A stretch of DNA of 9,984 bases from Acidobacteriota bacterium (GCA_021781255.1 JAJXXG010001211.1:1-9984), one strand, 5' to 3'; positions 1 to 6,597 are shown, numbered from the stretch's first letter. Translations and numbers: made by a program. The notes: a model not told the origin generated them from the letters alone.

Positions 1-620
1 CGCATGCGCTTCTGCGGACGGCGGGACTGTACGACGTGGAGGACCGCTACTTCTGGATGGATCCGTTTTCGCAGGAGGGCCAGCAGGCCAGCGTCAAGCT
101 GCTGCCGGTGGCTCCGCAGATGCGCCTGGCTGCCGAGAAGGCCATTACGCTGGTAGCCGAGGCTCGCGCCGCAGCCAAGGCCGATGGGCGCAAGCTGGAG
201 AACGAGGAAGCGCTGGACGCCATGGAACTGGGCGCGCGGCGGATGGACTTTATCGGGCTGAAGTTTGAAGAGGCGGCCGAGTGCGCCAGCATCTACAGCC
301 AGGCTCGCGCCATTGCCGGCGACAAGACGCGCTGGGATGAGGTGTCTGAGCTGCTGGAGACCATCGCCTCAAACAACGGAAAGATGCAGGACATGCGCGA
401 CGGCTACACGCAGCTGGGGCAGTTGTACAAGCAGGCGTGGCTGCGCGATAACCGCCCGTACTGGCTGGAGAACAACATGGCCCGCTATGACCGCGATGCG
501 CAGATGTGGATTGGCCGTGGCGATGCATGGCAACTTGTGATCGACCGCTGGTGGTCAACGCACACGCTGGCTGCGGCCAGCGAGGTGGGGCTGCCGGAAG
601 CGGCGCCCGCAGGCAAGTGA
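1..620 (+). CDS. Probable GH20-type beta-N-acetylhexosaminidase, C-terminal fragment
   Basis: The reading frame is open from the left edge (codons begin at base 3) and stops with TGA at 618-620. The gene therefore starts outside the window and only about 205 C-terminal residues are seen. The visible part is mainly alpha-helical and rich in Ala, Glu and Arg. It has aromatic blocks such as LENEEALDAMELGARRMDF and a late segment with WLRDNRPYWLENN followed by RYD and MWIGRGD. From memory this pattern resembles the C-terminal helical region of acidobacterial family 20 glycoside hydrolases, which remove terminal N-acetylhexosamines. No catalytic Asp-Glu pair is visible, because it would lie upstream, so the family call is tentative. 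A different glycosidase with a helical C-terminal domain is possible. The gene converges on the PP-loop gene, with 46 bases between the two stops. Confidence 0.5.
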   Translation, partial: HALLRTAGLYDVEDRYFWMDPFSQEGQQASVKLLPVAPQMRLAAEKAITLVAEARAAAKADGRKLENEEALDAMELGARRMDFIGLKFEEAAECASIYSQARAIAGDKTRWDEVSELLETIASNNGKMQDMRDGYTQLGQLYKQAWLRDNRPYWLENNMARYDRDAQMWIGRGDAWQLVIDRWWSTHTLAAASEVGLPEAAPAGK

Positions 621-625
621 CGCGC

Positions 626-649
626 GCAGCCATGCCATGGCATGACTGC
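626..649. repeat. Near-perfect inverted repeat between convergent genes
   Basis: A perfect 14-bp palindrome, CATGCCATGGCATG (631-644), is flanked by GCAG and CTGC arms. Only one pair is mismatched (C630/A645). It sits in the 46-bp gap between two convergent stop codons, where a bidirectional terminator would be expected. No T-run follows directly on either strand, so a terminator role is only suggested. Confidence 0.4.
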
Positions 650-666
650 GGCACTGTGCGGTTGTT

Positions 667-1335
667 TCAGCTTGCGTCCGTTGCAAAGTCGGCGTAGACA
701 AAGCCGTCACGGTTGACCACCTCTCCGGTTTGCAACTGGACCGGCTGGGCAAACATGGGCCCACTGTAGACGCAGGTGTGGAACTCGCCACGCTCGCCGC
801 AAGGGTCGATGTGGGGCGGCAGGTCGCGTAGCAGCGCGGCATCGAATTCGCGGCCTGCAAAGGATGTGCTGAGTTGTTGTGAATCCACGCATGCCAGCCG
901 GGCTCGGAGTCCTCCGTCGATCATCTGCCGCGCCAACTCGTCGGTGGGGATTTGCCACAGGGGAAAGATCGGCTCCAGGCCAGTGGGCGCAAGTTGCTTC
1001 TCGCGATAGGCGCGAATGTCCTCGAGGAAGAGGTCTCCGAAGGCGATTGCGTCCACGTGTTCGCGGATGGCGCGCTGGCAGGCCTCGGACATGCGCTGCT
1101 CGTAGACCTCGTTGGAGCATGGCCAGGGAAGGGGTATGACCCATAGCGGCAGTAGCGCGGCGCTGGCTTGTGCCTGCAATACGGAGTGGCGTGTGCCGTG
1201 CATGGCGACACGCTGGAACTCAGAGTTCAGTGTGGTGAGCAGGCCAACGACTTCGACATCGGGCTGGCGGCGGAGGAGATGCAGCGCCCATGCGCTGTCT
1301 TTACCGCTGCTCCAGGACAAGAGAACACGCTTCAT
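667..1335 (-). CDS. DUF71/Dph6-type PP-loop ATPase (adenine nucleotide alpha-hydrolase family)
   Basis: The protein has 222 residues. It opens with MKRVLLSWSSGKDSAW, whose SSGKDS (residues 9-14) is the PP-loop that binds ATP pyrophosphate in N-type ATP pyrophosphatases. Near the C-terminus, DPCGERGEFHTCVYSGP (177-193) matches the conserved GE-x-GE-F-H-T block of the DUF71/diphthine-ammonia ligase family. Eukaryotic and archaeal relatives amidate diphthine on EF2. Bacteria lack diphthamide, so the bacterial substrate is unknown. The frame stays open far upstream, but that extension is low-complexity and the PP-loop normally lies at the very N-terminus, so ATG 1335 is chosen. No Shine-Dalgarno sequence precedes it; a TATCAT box lies 6 bases upstream instead, which suggests a leaderless mRNA. 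It follows the small unknown gene on the same strand, 107 bp away. The family call is firm and the function open. Confidence 0.88.
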   Translation of the reverse strand: MKRVLLSWSSGKDSAWALHLLRRQPDVEVVGLLTTLNSEFQRVAMHGTRHSVLQAQASAALLPLWVIPLPWPCSNEVYEQRMSEACQRAIREHVDAIAFGDLFLEDIRAYREKQLAPTGLEPIFPLWQIPTDELARQMIDGGLRARLACVDSQQLSTSFAGREFDAALLRDLPPHIDPCGERGEFHTCVYSGPMFAQPVQLQTGEVVNRDGFVYADFATDAS

Positions 1336-1341
1336 GATTGG

Positions 1342-1347
1342 ATGATA
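1342..1347 (-). promoter_or_regulatory. Candidate -10 box for a leaderless PP-loop transcript
   Basis: On the minus strand TATCAT (5 of 6 matches to TATAAT) ends 6 bases before the ATG at 1335. This would place transcription start at or next to the A of the start codon. The missing Shine-Dalgarno sequence agrees with this. No good -35 hexamer is seen 17 bases upstream. Confidence 0.35.
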
Positions 1348-1361
1348 CCGATTGTCGAGGG

Positions 1362-1379
1362 CGGGCACACCGGTGCCCG
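1362..1379. repeat. Small perfect hairpin upstream of the PP-loop gene
   Basis: Seven base pairs (CGGGCAC with GTGCCCG) enclose a four-base loop. It lies in the 107-bp gap between the small unknown gene and the PP-loop gene. No T-run follows on the minus strand, so it is not a standard terminator. It could be an operator, an RNA-stability element or chance in GC-rich DNA. Confidence 0.25.
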
Positions 1380-1442
1380 ACGGGCGTGGCGGCACTTGCG
1401 GGGGAGGATGCGATGCGGATGCTGCGCGGGGATGTTGCAGGC

Positions 1443-1754
1443 CTATTCCGACGCTGGCGGAGAAGCCTCTGCGCACTCTTCGTAGTCGAACCGGCGCAGG
1501 TTGCGGAGACACTCTGAGAGTGCGATGAGCAGCGTTTCTCCCCATCCGACGGGCTGGAAGCGGAGAGTCTTCTGGTTCACGCAGAGGTCTGCCGTGGCGT
1601 AGAACTTCCTGTCAATCGTCTTTGCGGTGGCAAACTCTTTTACCGTGATGCGGGCTTCGACCTGCCCGGTTGCGTGCTTCTTGTTGAAGGAGAAGTAATG
1701 GAGCCGGGTCAGGGCCTCCGAGGGATCCTGCTGCAACAACGTCCAGTCATTCAT
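1443..1754 (-). CDS. Small protein of unknown function
   Basis: This encodes 103 residues starting MNDWTLLQQDPSEALTRLHY and ending in TGA... on the minus strand at 1443. I do not recognise a family. It has no signal peptide or membrane segment, so it is probably cytoplasmic. The middle is rich in Lys, Arg and Thr and predicted beta-like (ARITVKEF, IDRKFYATADLCV). The later part (WGETLLIALSECLRNLRRF) looks like an amphipathic helix. Two cysteines lie in the second half, with no metal-binding spacing. The start is supported by a purine-rich AGGGGG about 6 bases before ATG 1754. The next gene on the strand is the PP-loop ATPase; co-transcription is possible but a leaderless promoter may lie between them. 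Its reality is inferred from the ribosome site, the gap-filling position and natural-looking composition. Confidence 0.65.
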   Translation of the reverse strand: MNDWTLLQQDPSEALTRLHYFSFNKKHATGQVEARITVKEFATAKTIDRKFYATADLCVNQKTLRFQPVGWGETLLIALSECLRNLRRFDYEECAEASPPASE

Positions 1755-1860
1755 GCCGTTCCCCCTGCATATTTCGTGGTCGAGCCTGGTTGCTCAGTGT
1801 AGCCCACGGACGCGGCGGCGGTGCAGGAATCTTGCAAAGGCGGGGAGAGCAGCGGGACAG

Positions 1861-1894
1861 AAAAACACGAGGCCCTGCGCTGGGCAGGGCCTCG
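1861..1894 (-). terminator. Rho-independent terminator of the GH3 gene
   Basis: An 11-bp perfect stem (1868-1878 with 1884-1894, arm CGAGGCCCTGC) encloses a 5-base loop. Read on the minus strand, the stem is followed directly by TGTTTTT. It lies 27 bases past the GH3 stop codon and has the expected orientation and form of an intrinsic terminator. It separates the GH3 gene from the small unknown gene. Confidence 0.85.
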
Positions 1895-1920
1895 GGATGT
1901 TTACGCCGGTGACGGAGTGG

Positions 1921-4497
1921 CTACTTGAGCGTGAGCTCGCCTTGCAGCGGAGTGTTCTCACTGGAGTCGCCGACATGGAGAATGAAGCTGCCGGGATCGA
2001 TTGTCCACTTGTGGGCGGACTCGTCCCAGTAGCTGAAGGAGCGCGCGTTCAGCATGAGCGTGACGTGCCGGGTTTCACCGGGAGCGAGATTGACCTTTGC
2101 GAAGCCCTTGAGCTCGCGCTCCGGGCGCTGCGCTTTGGCGGAGGGATCGGAGACGTAGAGCTGAGCCACTTCCGCGCCAGCCACCTTGCCGGTGTTGGTC
2201 ACGTCAAAGCTGACGGAGACGCCTGCCGGGTCGATGGTCCCGATCAGTTGCAGGGATGGAGCCTGCAGGTTGGAGAAGCGGAAGGTGGTGTAACTGAGGC
2301 CGTATCCGAATGGATAGAGCGGATGCTTGCCGGTGGTCGTCCAGTAGCGATAGCCGACCATCAGCTTGTCCTGGTACTTCACATGCGGAATGACATAGTC
2401 CACGGGAGCATGACCCGCCTCTGTAACGTGGAGCCTGGTGTCTGCGCCGGGGATGGGGTAGTAGTCGTGGTAGGAGGGGTTGTCGCTCCAGTTGCGGTCA
2501 AAGCTCACCGGCAGCTTGCCCTCGGGGTTGTGCCTGCCGAAGAGGACTTCGGCGATGGCGGTTCCGCCTTCCTGGCCCGGATACCAGTTGTGCAGCAGGA
2601 CGGGCACTTTGCTTAGCCAGCGGTTGGTATCAACCGCTCCGCCGGCTGTGAGAGCGACGATCGTGTGCGGATTCGCCGCGGCAACGGTCTCAATCAGCGC
2701 ATCCTGACCCCAGGGCAGACCGAAGGTGCGGTCGTGGCCCTCGCCCTCGGTGGGACGATCGAAGCCGACGGCGACAACGGCGACATCGGCCGCGGAGGCG
2801 AACTGCTTCACCTCCGGTGAGAGCATCTCGTCCTCATTCAGAATGCCCATGCCAAAGCGGATTCCGGCAAAGCCGGGCAGGTAGTCCACGACAACCTTGA
2901 CCGTTTGACCGGCTGCGAGGTCGATGGAGGCCGTCTCCGGCGTCTGGCCCTCGACCTGGACCTGATCGAGAAGCTGCTTGCCGTCGACCATCACTTTGTA
3001 GTGGTCACTGCCGGCGGCCGCGGCCAGGATGAGATACTTGCCGGCCTTGTCTGCCTTAAAGGATGCGCTGTAGCGGATGCTGCGCGGCGTCTTGTCGGCG
3101 GGACCCCACCACTCCTGCTTATAGGAGCTGATGCGCCGCTCCCGGCTGGTTTCAGGCGTGCCGGTGAAGTCCTTGCTGGGATAGGTGGCAACCTGGATCT
3201 CGCCGTCCCAGCGGGTGCGCCGGAAGACGTCCGTCATCTCCGGCAGGCCGCCTGCGTACAGCACATGCACATGGGGGCCGAGCAGGTTGGCGATGCCGGT
3301 GAGGATGCTGACGGGCTGAAACGCCCGGGCCTCGGACGAGCCTCCGCCGCCCACGACAGCAGGCCAGGCGTTGGGGCCGATCACGGCAATCGTCTTGATA
3401 CGGGCGGGGTCGAGCGGCAACAGGTTGCCCTGATTCTTAAGCAGCGTCAGGCTCTCCAGAGCGCCCTGCAGCGCGACGGCACGGTCCGCCACCGAGTAGG
3501 TGGATTGGGCCAGGTCAAGCTGGGGACGGTCCAGGAAGCCGTAGCGCAGGGCGACGCGAAGGATGCGCAGCACCTTGTCGTCGATGGTGGACTCCTTGAC
3601 GGTGCCGGCCTTGATGGCGGGCAGCAGGGTAGCGGCATTCATGAAGCGCGCCGAGGGCATTTCGAGGTCGAGGCCATTGTTGGCTGCCGCAACGCCGTCG
3701 TAGGTGGCGTCCCAGTCCGACATCAGGATGCTGTTGAACTTCCAGTCGCCCTTGAGCACTTTCAGGTTGAGGAAATCGTTCTGCGTGGCGTGGGAGCCGT
3801 TGACCAGGTTGTAGGAGTTCATGACGGCGTCCACGTGGCCCCTGGTGACGGCGGCCTCGAATGCGGGGAGATAGAGTTCGCGCATGGTGCGCTCGTCCAC
3901 TTCCACATCGACGTTGTGGCGGTTGTACTCCTGATTGTTGAGCGCGTAGTGCTTGACCGTGGCTACCACGCCCTGCGACTGCACCCCCTGGATGTAGGGA
4001 ACGACGAGCTCGGAGTTGAGGTAAGGGTCCTCAGAGAGGTACTCGAAGTTGCGGCCGGCCACGGGCGAGCGGGCGATGTTGACGCCGGGGCCGAGCAGGA
4101 AGTTGACGCCGCGGGCGCGGGCGTCTTTGCCAAGTCCCTCACCCAGGGAGCGCGCAAAGCCGCGATCCCAGGTGGCGGCAAGCGCCACGCCGCCGGCGTA
4201 GGCCGTGGTGGGGCCCCAGGTGCGCACGCCGACCGAGGCGTCCGACATCTTGAGCCGGGGCAGGTTGATGACCGGCTCGGCATAGGTGAACATGCTGTCG
4301 ACGCCACCGATCAGTTGAATTTTCTGATCGAGCGACAGCTTGGCAAGCATGGCGTGGGCTTTGGCTTCGATTTCGGGCGAATCGGATACCGGCGCCTGGG
4401 CAGAGGCAGCAATTGCGCATGCCAGCAGGGCCGGAAGCAGGCATGCCATGCGAAGAAAGCAAAACGATTGTCTTATGGACTTCATGGGGTTTTTCAT
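1921..4497 (-). CDS. Secreted GH3 beta-glucosidase with PA14 insert
   Basis: The protein has 858 residues and hydrolyses, by family, terminal beta-linked glucose or related sugars from oligosaccharides. Residues 1-33 form a signal peptide (basic start, Leu/Ala-rich core, ASA before Gln34), so it acts in the periplasm or outside. The GH3 barrel domain covers about 45-320: KHY at 182-184 is the substrate-binding motif and MSDWD at 259-263 carries the nucleophile Asp261. The alpha/beta sandwich starts near 345 and is interrupted at about 430-555 by a PA14-like domain (RYSASFKADKAGKYLI, VMVDGKQLL), usually linked to carbohydrate binding. The acid/base Glu probably lies in TEGEGHDR (583-590). A C-terminal fibronectin-III-like domain covers about 760-856. 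Length and order fit the family, and I see no defect. ATG 4497 and ATG 4485 both lack a good ribosome site. The gene is divergent from usp1 and closed by its own terminator, so probably monocistronic. Confidence 0.95.
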   Translation of the reverse strand: MKNPMKSIRQSFCFLRMACLLPALLACAIAASAQAPVSDSPEIEAKAHAMLAKLSLDQKIQLIGGVDSMFTYAEPVINLPRLKMSDASVGVRTWGPTTAYAGGVALAATWDRGFARSLGEGLGKDARARGVNFLLGPGVNIARSPVAGRNFEYLSEDPYLNSELVVPYIQGVQSQGVVATVKHYALNNQEYNRHNVDVEVDERTMRELYLPAFEAAVTRGHVDAVMNSYNLVNGSHATQNDFLNLKVLKGDWKFNSILMSDWDATYDGVAAANNGLDLEMPSARFMNAATLLPAIKAGTVKESTIDDKVLRILRVALRYGFLDRPQLDLAQSTYSVADRAVALQGALESLTLLKNQGNLLPLDPARIKTIAVIGPNAWPAVVGGGGSSEARAFQPVSILTGIANLLGPHVHVLYAGGLPEMTDVFRRTRWDGEIQVATYPSKDFTGTPETSRERRISSYKQEWWGPADKTPRSIRYSASFKADKAGKYLILAAAAGSDHYKVMVDGKQLLDQVQVEGQTPETASIDLAAGQTVKVVVDYLPGFAGIRFGMGILNEDEMLSPEVKQFASAADVAVVAVGFDRPTEGEGHDRTFGLPWGQDALIETVAAANPHTIVALTAGGAVDTNRWLSKVPVLLHNWYPGQEGGTAIAEVLFGRHNPEGKLPVSFDRNWSDNPSYHDYYPIPGADTRLHVTEAGHAPVDYVIPHVKYQDKLMVGYRYWTTTGKHPLYPFGYGLSYTTFRFSNLQAPSLQLIGTIDPAGVSVSFDVTNTGKVAGAEVAQLYVSDPSAKAQRPERELKGFAKVNLAPGETRHVTLMLNARSFSYWDESAHKWTIDPGSFILHVGDSSENTPLQGELTLK

Positions 4498-4616
4498 GAC
4501 GCGAGACAGGCTATCGTATTTGCCCCGTGGGTGTACACAGGAATCCTTATGGGAGGGCAGATTGGGGCCGCTGTGGCGGCAGCGGCACCGGGCAAGTCCT
4601 TTTTTATCGGTAGCGA

Positions 4617-4632
4617 AGTGATCTGAATCACA
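4617..4632 (+). promoter_or_regulatory. Crp/Fnr-type operator, copy 1 (usp1 upstream)
   Basis: AGTGA-TCTGAA-TCACA is a 5-6-5 dyad of the type bound by Crp/Fnr dimers (compare TGTGA-N6-TCACA). With one extra base on each side, AAGTGATCTGAATCACAT matches the usp2 copy at 16 of 18 positions. Its centre is 22 bp from the second dyad, about two helical turns. Confidence 0.75.
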
Positions 4633-4638
4633 TGGTGG

Positions 4639-4654
4639 GGTGAATGATGTCACT
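4639..4654 (+). promoter_or_regulatory. Crp/Fnr-type operator, copy 2 (tandem to copy 1)
   Basis: GGTGA-ATGATG-TCACT contains a perfect GTGA-N6-TCAC dyad. It is centred exactly 22 bp downstream of copy 1, so two dimers would sit on the same face of the helix. This arrangement suggests cooperative binding, or activation from one site and modulation from the other. Confidence 0.65.
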
Positions 4655-4772
4655 GCCTGGCCTATGCCGCCTGGGGCAGACTCGAAAGCCATGAGCCCAA
4701 ATACCGGGCTCGCGGAAAAGTCGAACGGTTAAAGCAGTTAGACGATTTGCCGGACAGCGGAGCAGGCGTTGA

Positions 4773-4805
4773 CGGCCCATCCAGTAGAGCAGCAGTGGAG
4801 GGCCG
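4773..4805 (+). other. Stable hairpin in the probable usp1 leader
   Basis: CGGCCC (4773-4778) pairs with GGGCCG (4800-4805). After a bulged A4779, TCCA (4780-4783) pairs with TGGA (4796-4799). The 12-base loop reads GTAGAGCAGCAG. The ten base pairs are mostly G-C. It ends 30 bases before the Shine-Dalgarno sequence and has no T-run, so it is more likely a leader RNA structure than a terminator. Confidence 0.4.
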
Positions 4806-4847
4806 AAGGGAGTCGCTTGTACCCGGAGCGCAGTCGGGAGGCTAGGG

Positions 4848-5747
4848 ATGAGCTTTGAATCGGGATTGAAGACGATTGTGGTGGCAACCGCCTTGGACGG
4901 CCGCTCGGGGGCTGCCCTTGAGTATGCCCGCAAGATTGCCTCAGCCTATGGCGCCCGGATTGTGCTGGCCCACGGGCTGGACCCTCTGGAGTACGCCGTG
5001 GTGGACACGGTGCCGGGAGGCGTCCGGAAAGCCATGCCGGAGACGGCGCTTGCGGCGCTGGACGCGATGGCCGCCGAACTGCTGAGCGAGGGGATCCCGA
5101 GCCACTCCGAGATTCGCCAGGGCGCGGTGACGCAGATGCTGGTGGACGTTTCGCGGCAGTATGGCGCGGGGTTGCTTGTAATCGGCACAAAGGGGCGCGA
5201 GGGCGCCGGGCCGGTGGTGGTGGGAAGCGTGGCAGAGCAACTGGTGCGGCATGCTCCGTGCCCGGTGCTGGCGGTGGCGGCAGACTGGAACGCCGGGGAG
5301 TTCCGCCCGGTGCCCGGTGGACCGGTGATGCTGGCAATGGAGCGGAATGAGGCGACGGACGCCGCGGTGTCGGATGCGCTTTCGCTGGCAGAGAAGTTTG
5401 AGCGGACGCTGGTGGTGGTGCATGCGCGCGAGGCGGCGGAGGCTTCGGCTTTTCCGAATCCATGTGCAGCCACGCTGGAGGAGTTCGGCATCTTAAAGAC
5501 GAGCCGTTTCCCGGTGCATTGCGTGGTGAAGGACGGCAAACCGGAGGAGGCAGTGGCGGGCGCGATTGAGGAGTTCCGCCCCAGCATACTGATTGTCGGC
5601 GTCAAGCGCGCCAGTGAGACGCCGGGTCCGCATGGAACGGCCTTTACTTTGCTGGCGCGGTCGCGCGTGCCCGTACTATGTGTGCCGCCGGACACAGCGC
5701 CGGTTGCCACAGAGCGCGAAGTTTGTATTCCAGTGGAAGCGGATTAG
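4848..5747 (+). CDS. Tandem-domain universal stress protein (usp1)
   Basis: The protein has 299 residues and two UspA folds. Domain 1 (about 7-145) has the opening strand KTIVVATAL and the ATP-binding pattern G113-x2-G116-x9-G126-S127, complete in sequence, so nucleotide binding is expected. Domain 2 (about 157-280) keeps the fold pattern (ILIVGVKR, VPVLCVPP), but the glycine motif is not intact and it probably does not bind ATP in the usual way. Proteins of this type are cytoplasmic and are often induced by hypoxia, growth arrest or redox stress. The start is supported by GGGAGG 6 bases before ATG 4848. The tandem Crp/Fnr dyads upstream and the regulator genes downstream imply control by that regulator (inference). 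A structured hairpin and AT-rich dyad follow the gene. Confidence 0.93.
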   Translation: MSFESGLKTIVVATALDGRSGAALEYARKIASAYGARIVLAHGLDPLEYAVVDTVPGGVRKAMPETALAALDAMAAELLSEGIPSHSEIRQGAVTQMLVDVSRQYGAGLLVIGTKGREGAGPVVVGSVAEQLVRHAPCPVLAVAADWNAGEFRPVPGGPVMLAMERNEATDAAVSDALSLAEKFERTLVVVHAREAAEASAFPNPCAATLEEFGILKTSRFPVHCVVKDGKPEEAVAGAIEEFRPSILIVGVKRASETPGPHGTAFTLLARSRVPVLCVPPDTAPVATEREVCIPVEAD

Positions 5748-5783
5748 CCCAGAGCGAGGGAACGCTTGAGCATTGAATCCAGC

Positions 5784-5839
5784 GGGGGCAGGACGACGGA
5801 AGATGCAGTTCCGTAGCCTGCCTCCAGTATCTGTTTTTT
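5784..5839 (+). terminator. Candidate terminator after usp1
   Basis: A two-part stem forms: GGGGGCAGG (5784-5792) pairs with CCTGCCTCC (5817-5825) with one G-U pair, then ACGGAA (5796-5801) pairs with TTCCGT (5809-5814) around a 7-base loop. A run of six T follows at 5834-5839, but 8 bases after the stem. That gap is longer than usual, so the terminator call is moderate. Confidence 0.45.
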
Positions 5840-5854
5840 GCAACAAAAAACAGA
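5830..5854. repeat. AT-rich perfect dyad TCTGTTTTTTG-CAA-CAAAAAACAGA
   Basis: Arms of 11 bp, perfect over their full length, enclose a 3-base centre. The dyad is far more AT-rich than its surroundings. It lies between usp1 and the cyclic-nucleotide-fold gene, about 150 bp before that gene's start, and overlaps the T-run of the hairpin upstream. It may be part of a terminator, an operator, or a DNA-bending site. Confidence 0.5.
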
Positions 5855-6002
5855 AATGTGGCTTGAGTGGGCAAACATGCAACGCGGTTCAATGCAAGTT
5901 CGTGGTGGTTTGAGTATCCAGGCTGAACAGGCGGACTGGCAAAGCAAGAGAGAAGCCCGCGCTCGAAACGCAGAACAGACCGGGGCAACGGGAGAACGAA
6001 CC

Positions 6003-6500
6003 ATGCAATCAGGGGCAAGCAACGGGCCTCAGACCTCCGCGGCGGCGCACCCGCTGGCGGAGCTTCTGGCCTGTCCACCCGCCACTGGCAACCTGCTGAA
6101 CACAACCGCACAGACGATGGAGTTTGATGTGGGGCAGACGATCTTTCAACAGGGTGGCGTGTGCCGCGGACTGTATGTGGTGATCGCCGGGCAACTGGTG
6201 CGCAAAGCAGAACGGATGGAGTCGCGGCTGACGCTGGGGACGGTGCGCGCCGGCGACCTGGTGGAATTGGCCGCGGTGCTGGGCGATGGCCGCCATACCT
6301 ATACCCTGGTGGGGCAGAGCGCCGGTTCGCTGCTGATGCTTCCTTTTGAGGCGCTGCAGCAGGCGTTTGCGGTGTATCCTCCACTCAGGATGCAACTTCT
6401 GGAGGAGCTCGCGCGGGAGGTTTCGCGGGCCTACAACGCCTGCCGGGTGACACGGTGGGCAGGGGTACGGCACCGCAGTGTTGGTCCGTCGGCGGCGTAA
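6003..6500 (+). CDS. Stand-alone cyclic-nucleotide-binding-domain protein (Crp/Fnr relative without HTH)
   Basis: The protein has 165 residues. Residues about 18-125 form a Crp/Fnr-type sensor beta-roll: FDVGQTIFQQGG (41-52), GLYVVIAGQLVRK (56-68), and the turn GDLVELAAVLGDGRH (84-98). In CRP the corresponding turn carries the cAMP-binding Glu and Arg; here Glu88 and Arg97 are present but spaced one residue shorter, so ligand binding is uncertain. Residues about 128-150 could form the dimerisation helix. The protein ends at residue 165, where an HTH would begin. The 126 bases downstream do not encode one in any frame I can see, so a recent frameshift is unlikely. ATG 6003 follows GGGAG by 8 bases; the frame is open from 5838 but that extension is not domain-like. 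It lies between usp1 and the full-length regulator, both on the same strand, and may titrate, partner or report to that regulator. Confidence 0.8.
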   Translation: MQSGASNGPQTSAAAHPLAELLACPPATGNLLNTTAQTMEFDVGQTIFQQGGVCRGLYVVIAGQLVRKAERMESRLTLGTVRAGDLVELAAVLGDGRHTYTLVGQSAGSLLMLPFEALQQAFAVYPPLRMQLLEELAREVSRAYNACRVTRWAGVRHRSVGPSAA

Positions 6501-6557
6501 TCCTCTGAATCTGCAATGGATTCAAGGCATTAAAACGTTTTCGCGTTACGCCATGCT

Positions 6558-6573
6558 TGTGATGCAATTCGCA
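6558..6573 (+). promoter_or_regulatory. Degenerate Crp/Fnr-type site before the regulator gene
   Basis: TGTGA-TGCAAT-TCGCA matches the 5-6-5 dyad except for one base in the right half (TCGCA instead of TCACA). It is centred 61.5 bp before the ATG at 6627 and about 44 bp before the start predicted from the TATACT box, where it would replace a missing -35. This is compatible with autoregulation. Confidence 0.45.
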
Positions 6574-6597
6574 GGCGTGTACCGCCCCAAAGTGCGA

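Larger units (their letters stand above)
4498..4847. other. Divergent intergenic control region (GH3 / usp1)
   Basis: These 350 bases contain no credible gene. They hold the two Crp/Fnr-type dyads near the middle and a stable 5' hairpin close to usp1. A Shine-Dalgarno sequence, GGGAGG (4836-4841), lies 6 bases before the usp1 ATG. On the GH3 side a weak TACGAT hexamer appears on the minus strand shortly before ATG 4497, without a convincing -35. The dyads lie about 120-160 bp from the GH3 start and about 195-230 bp from the usp1 start, so they could serve either gene or both. Confidence 0.6.

Noticed and set aside
1336..1545. N-terminal extension of the PP-loop protein
   Set aside because: The added 70 residues are Arg/Pro-rich and overlap the small gene at 1443-1754; the PP-loop normally begins at the N-terminus.
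1753..2616. Open frame of 287 codons on the plus strand over the GH3 3' end
   Set aside because: Shadow of the GH3 gene; it also runs through the terminator, and its product has no family features.
2905..4626. Long open frame (573 codons) on the plus strand, antisense to the GH3 gene
   Set aside because: It mirrors the codon pattern of the GH3 gene, has a low-complexity Gly/Val/Asp/His-rich product and no recognisable domain. The GH3 reading is unambiguous.
4946..5710. Open frame of 254 codons opposite usp1
   Set aside because: Ser/Thr/Pro-rich shadow of usp1 caused by high GC content.
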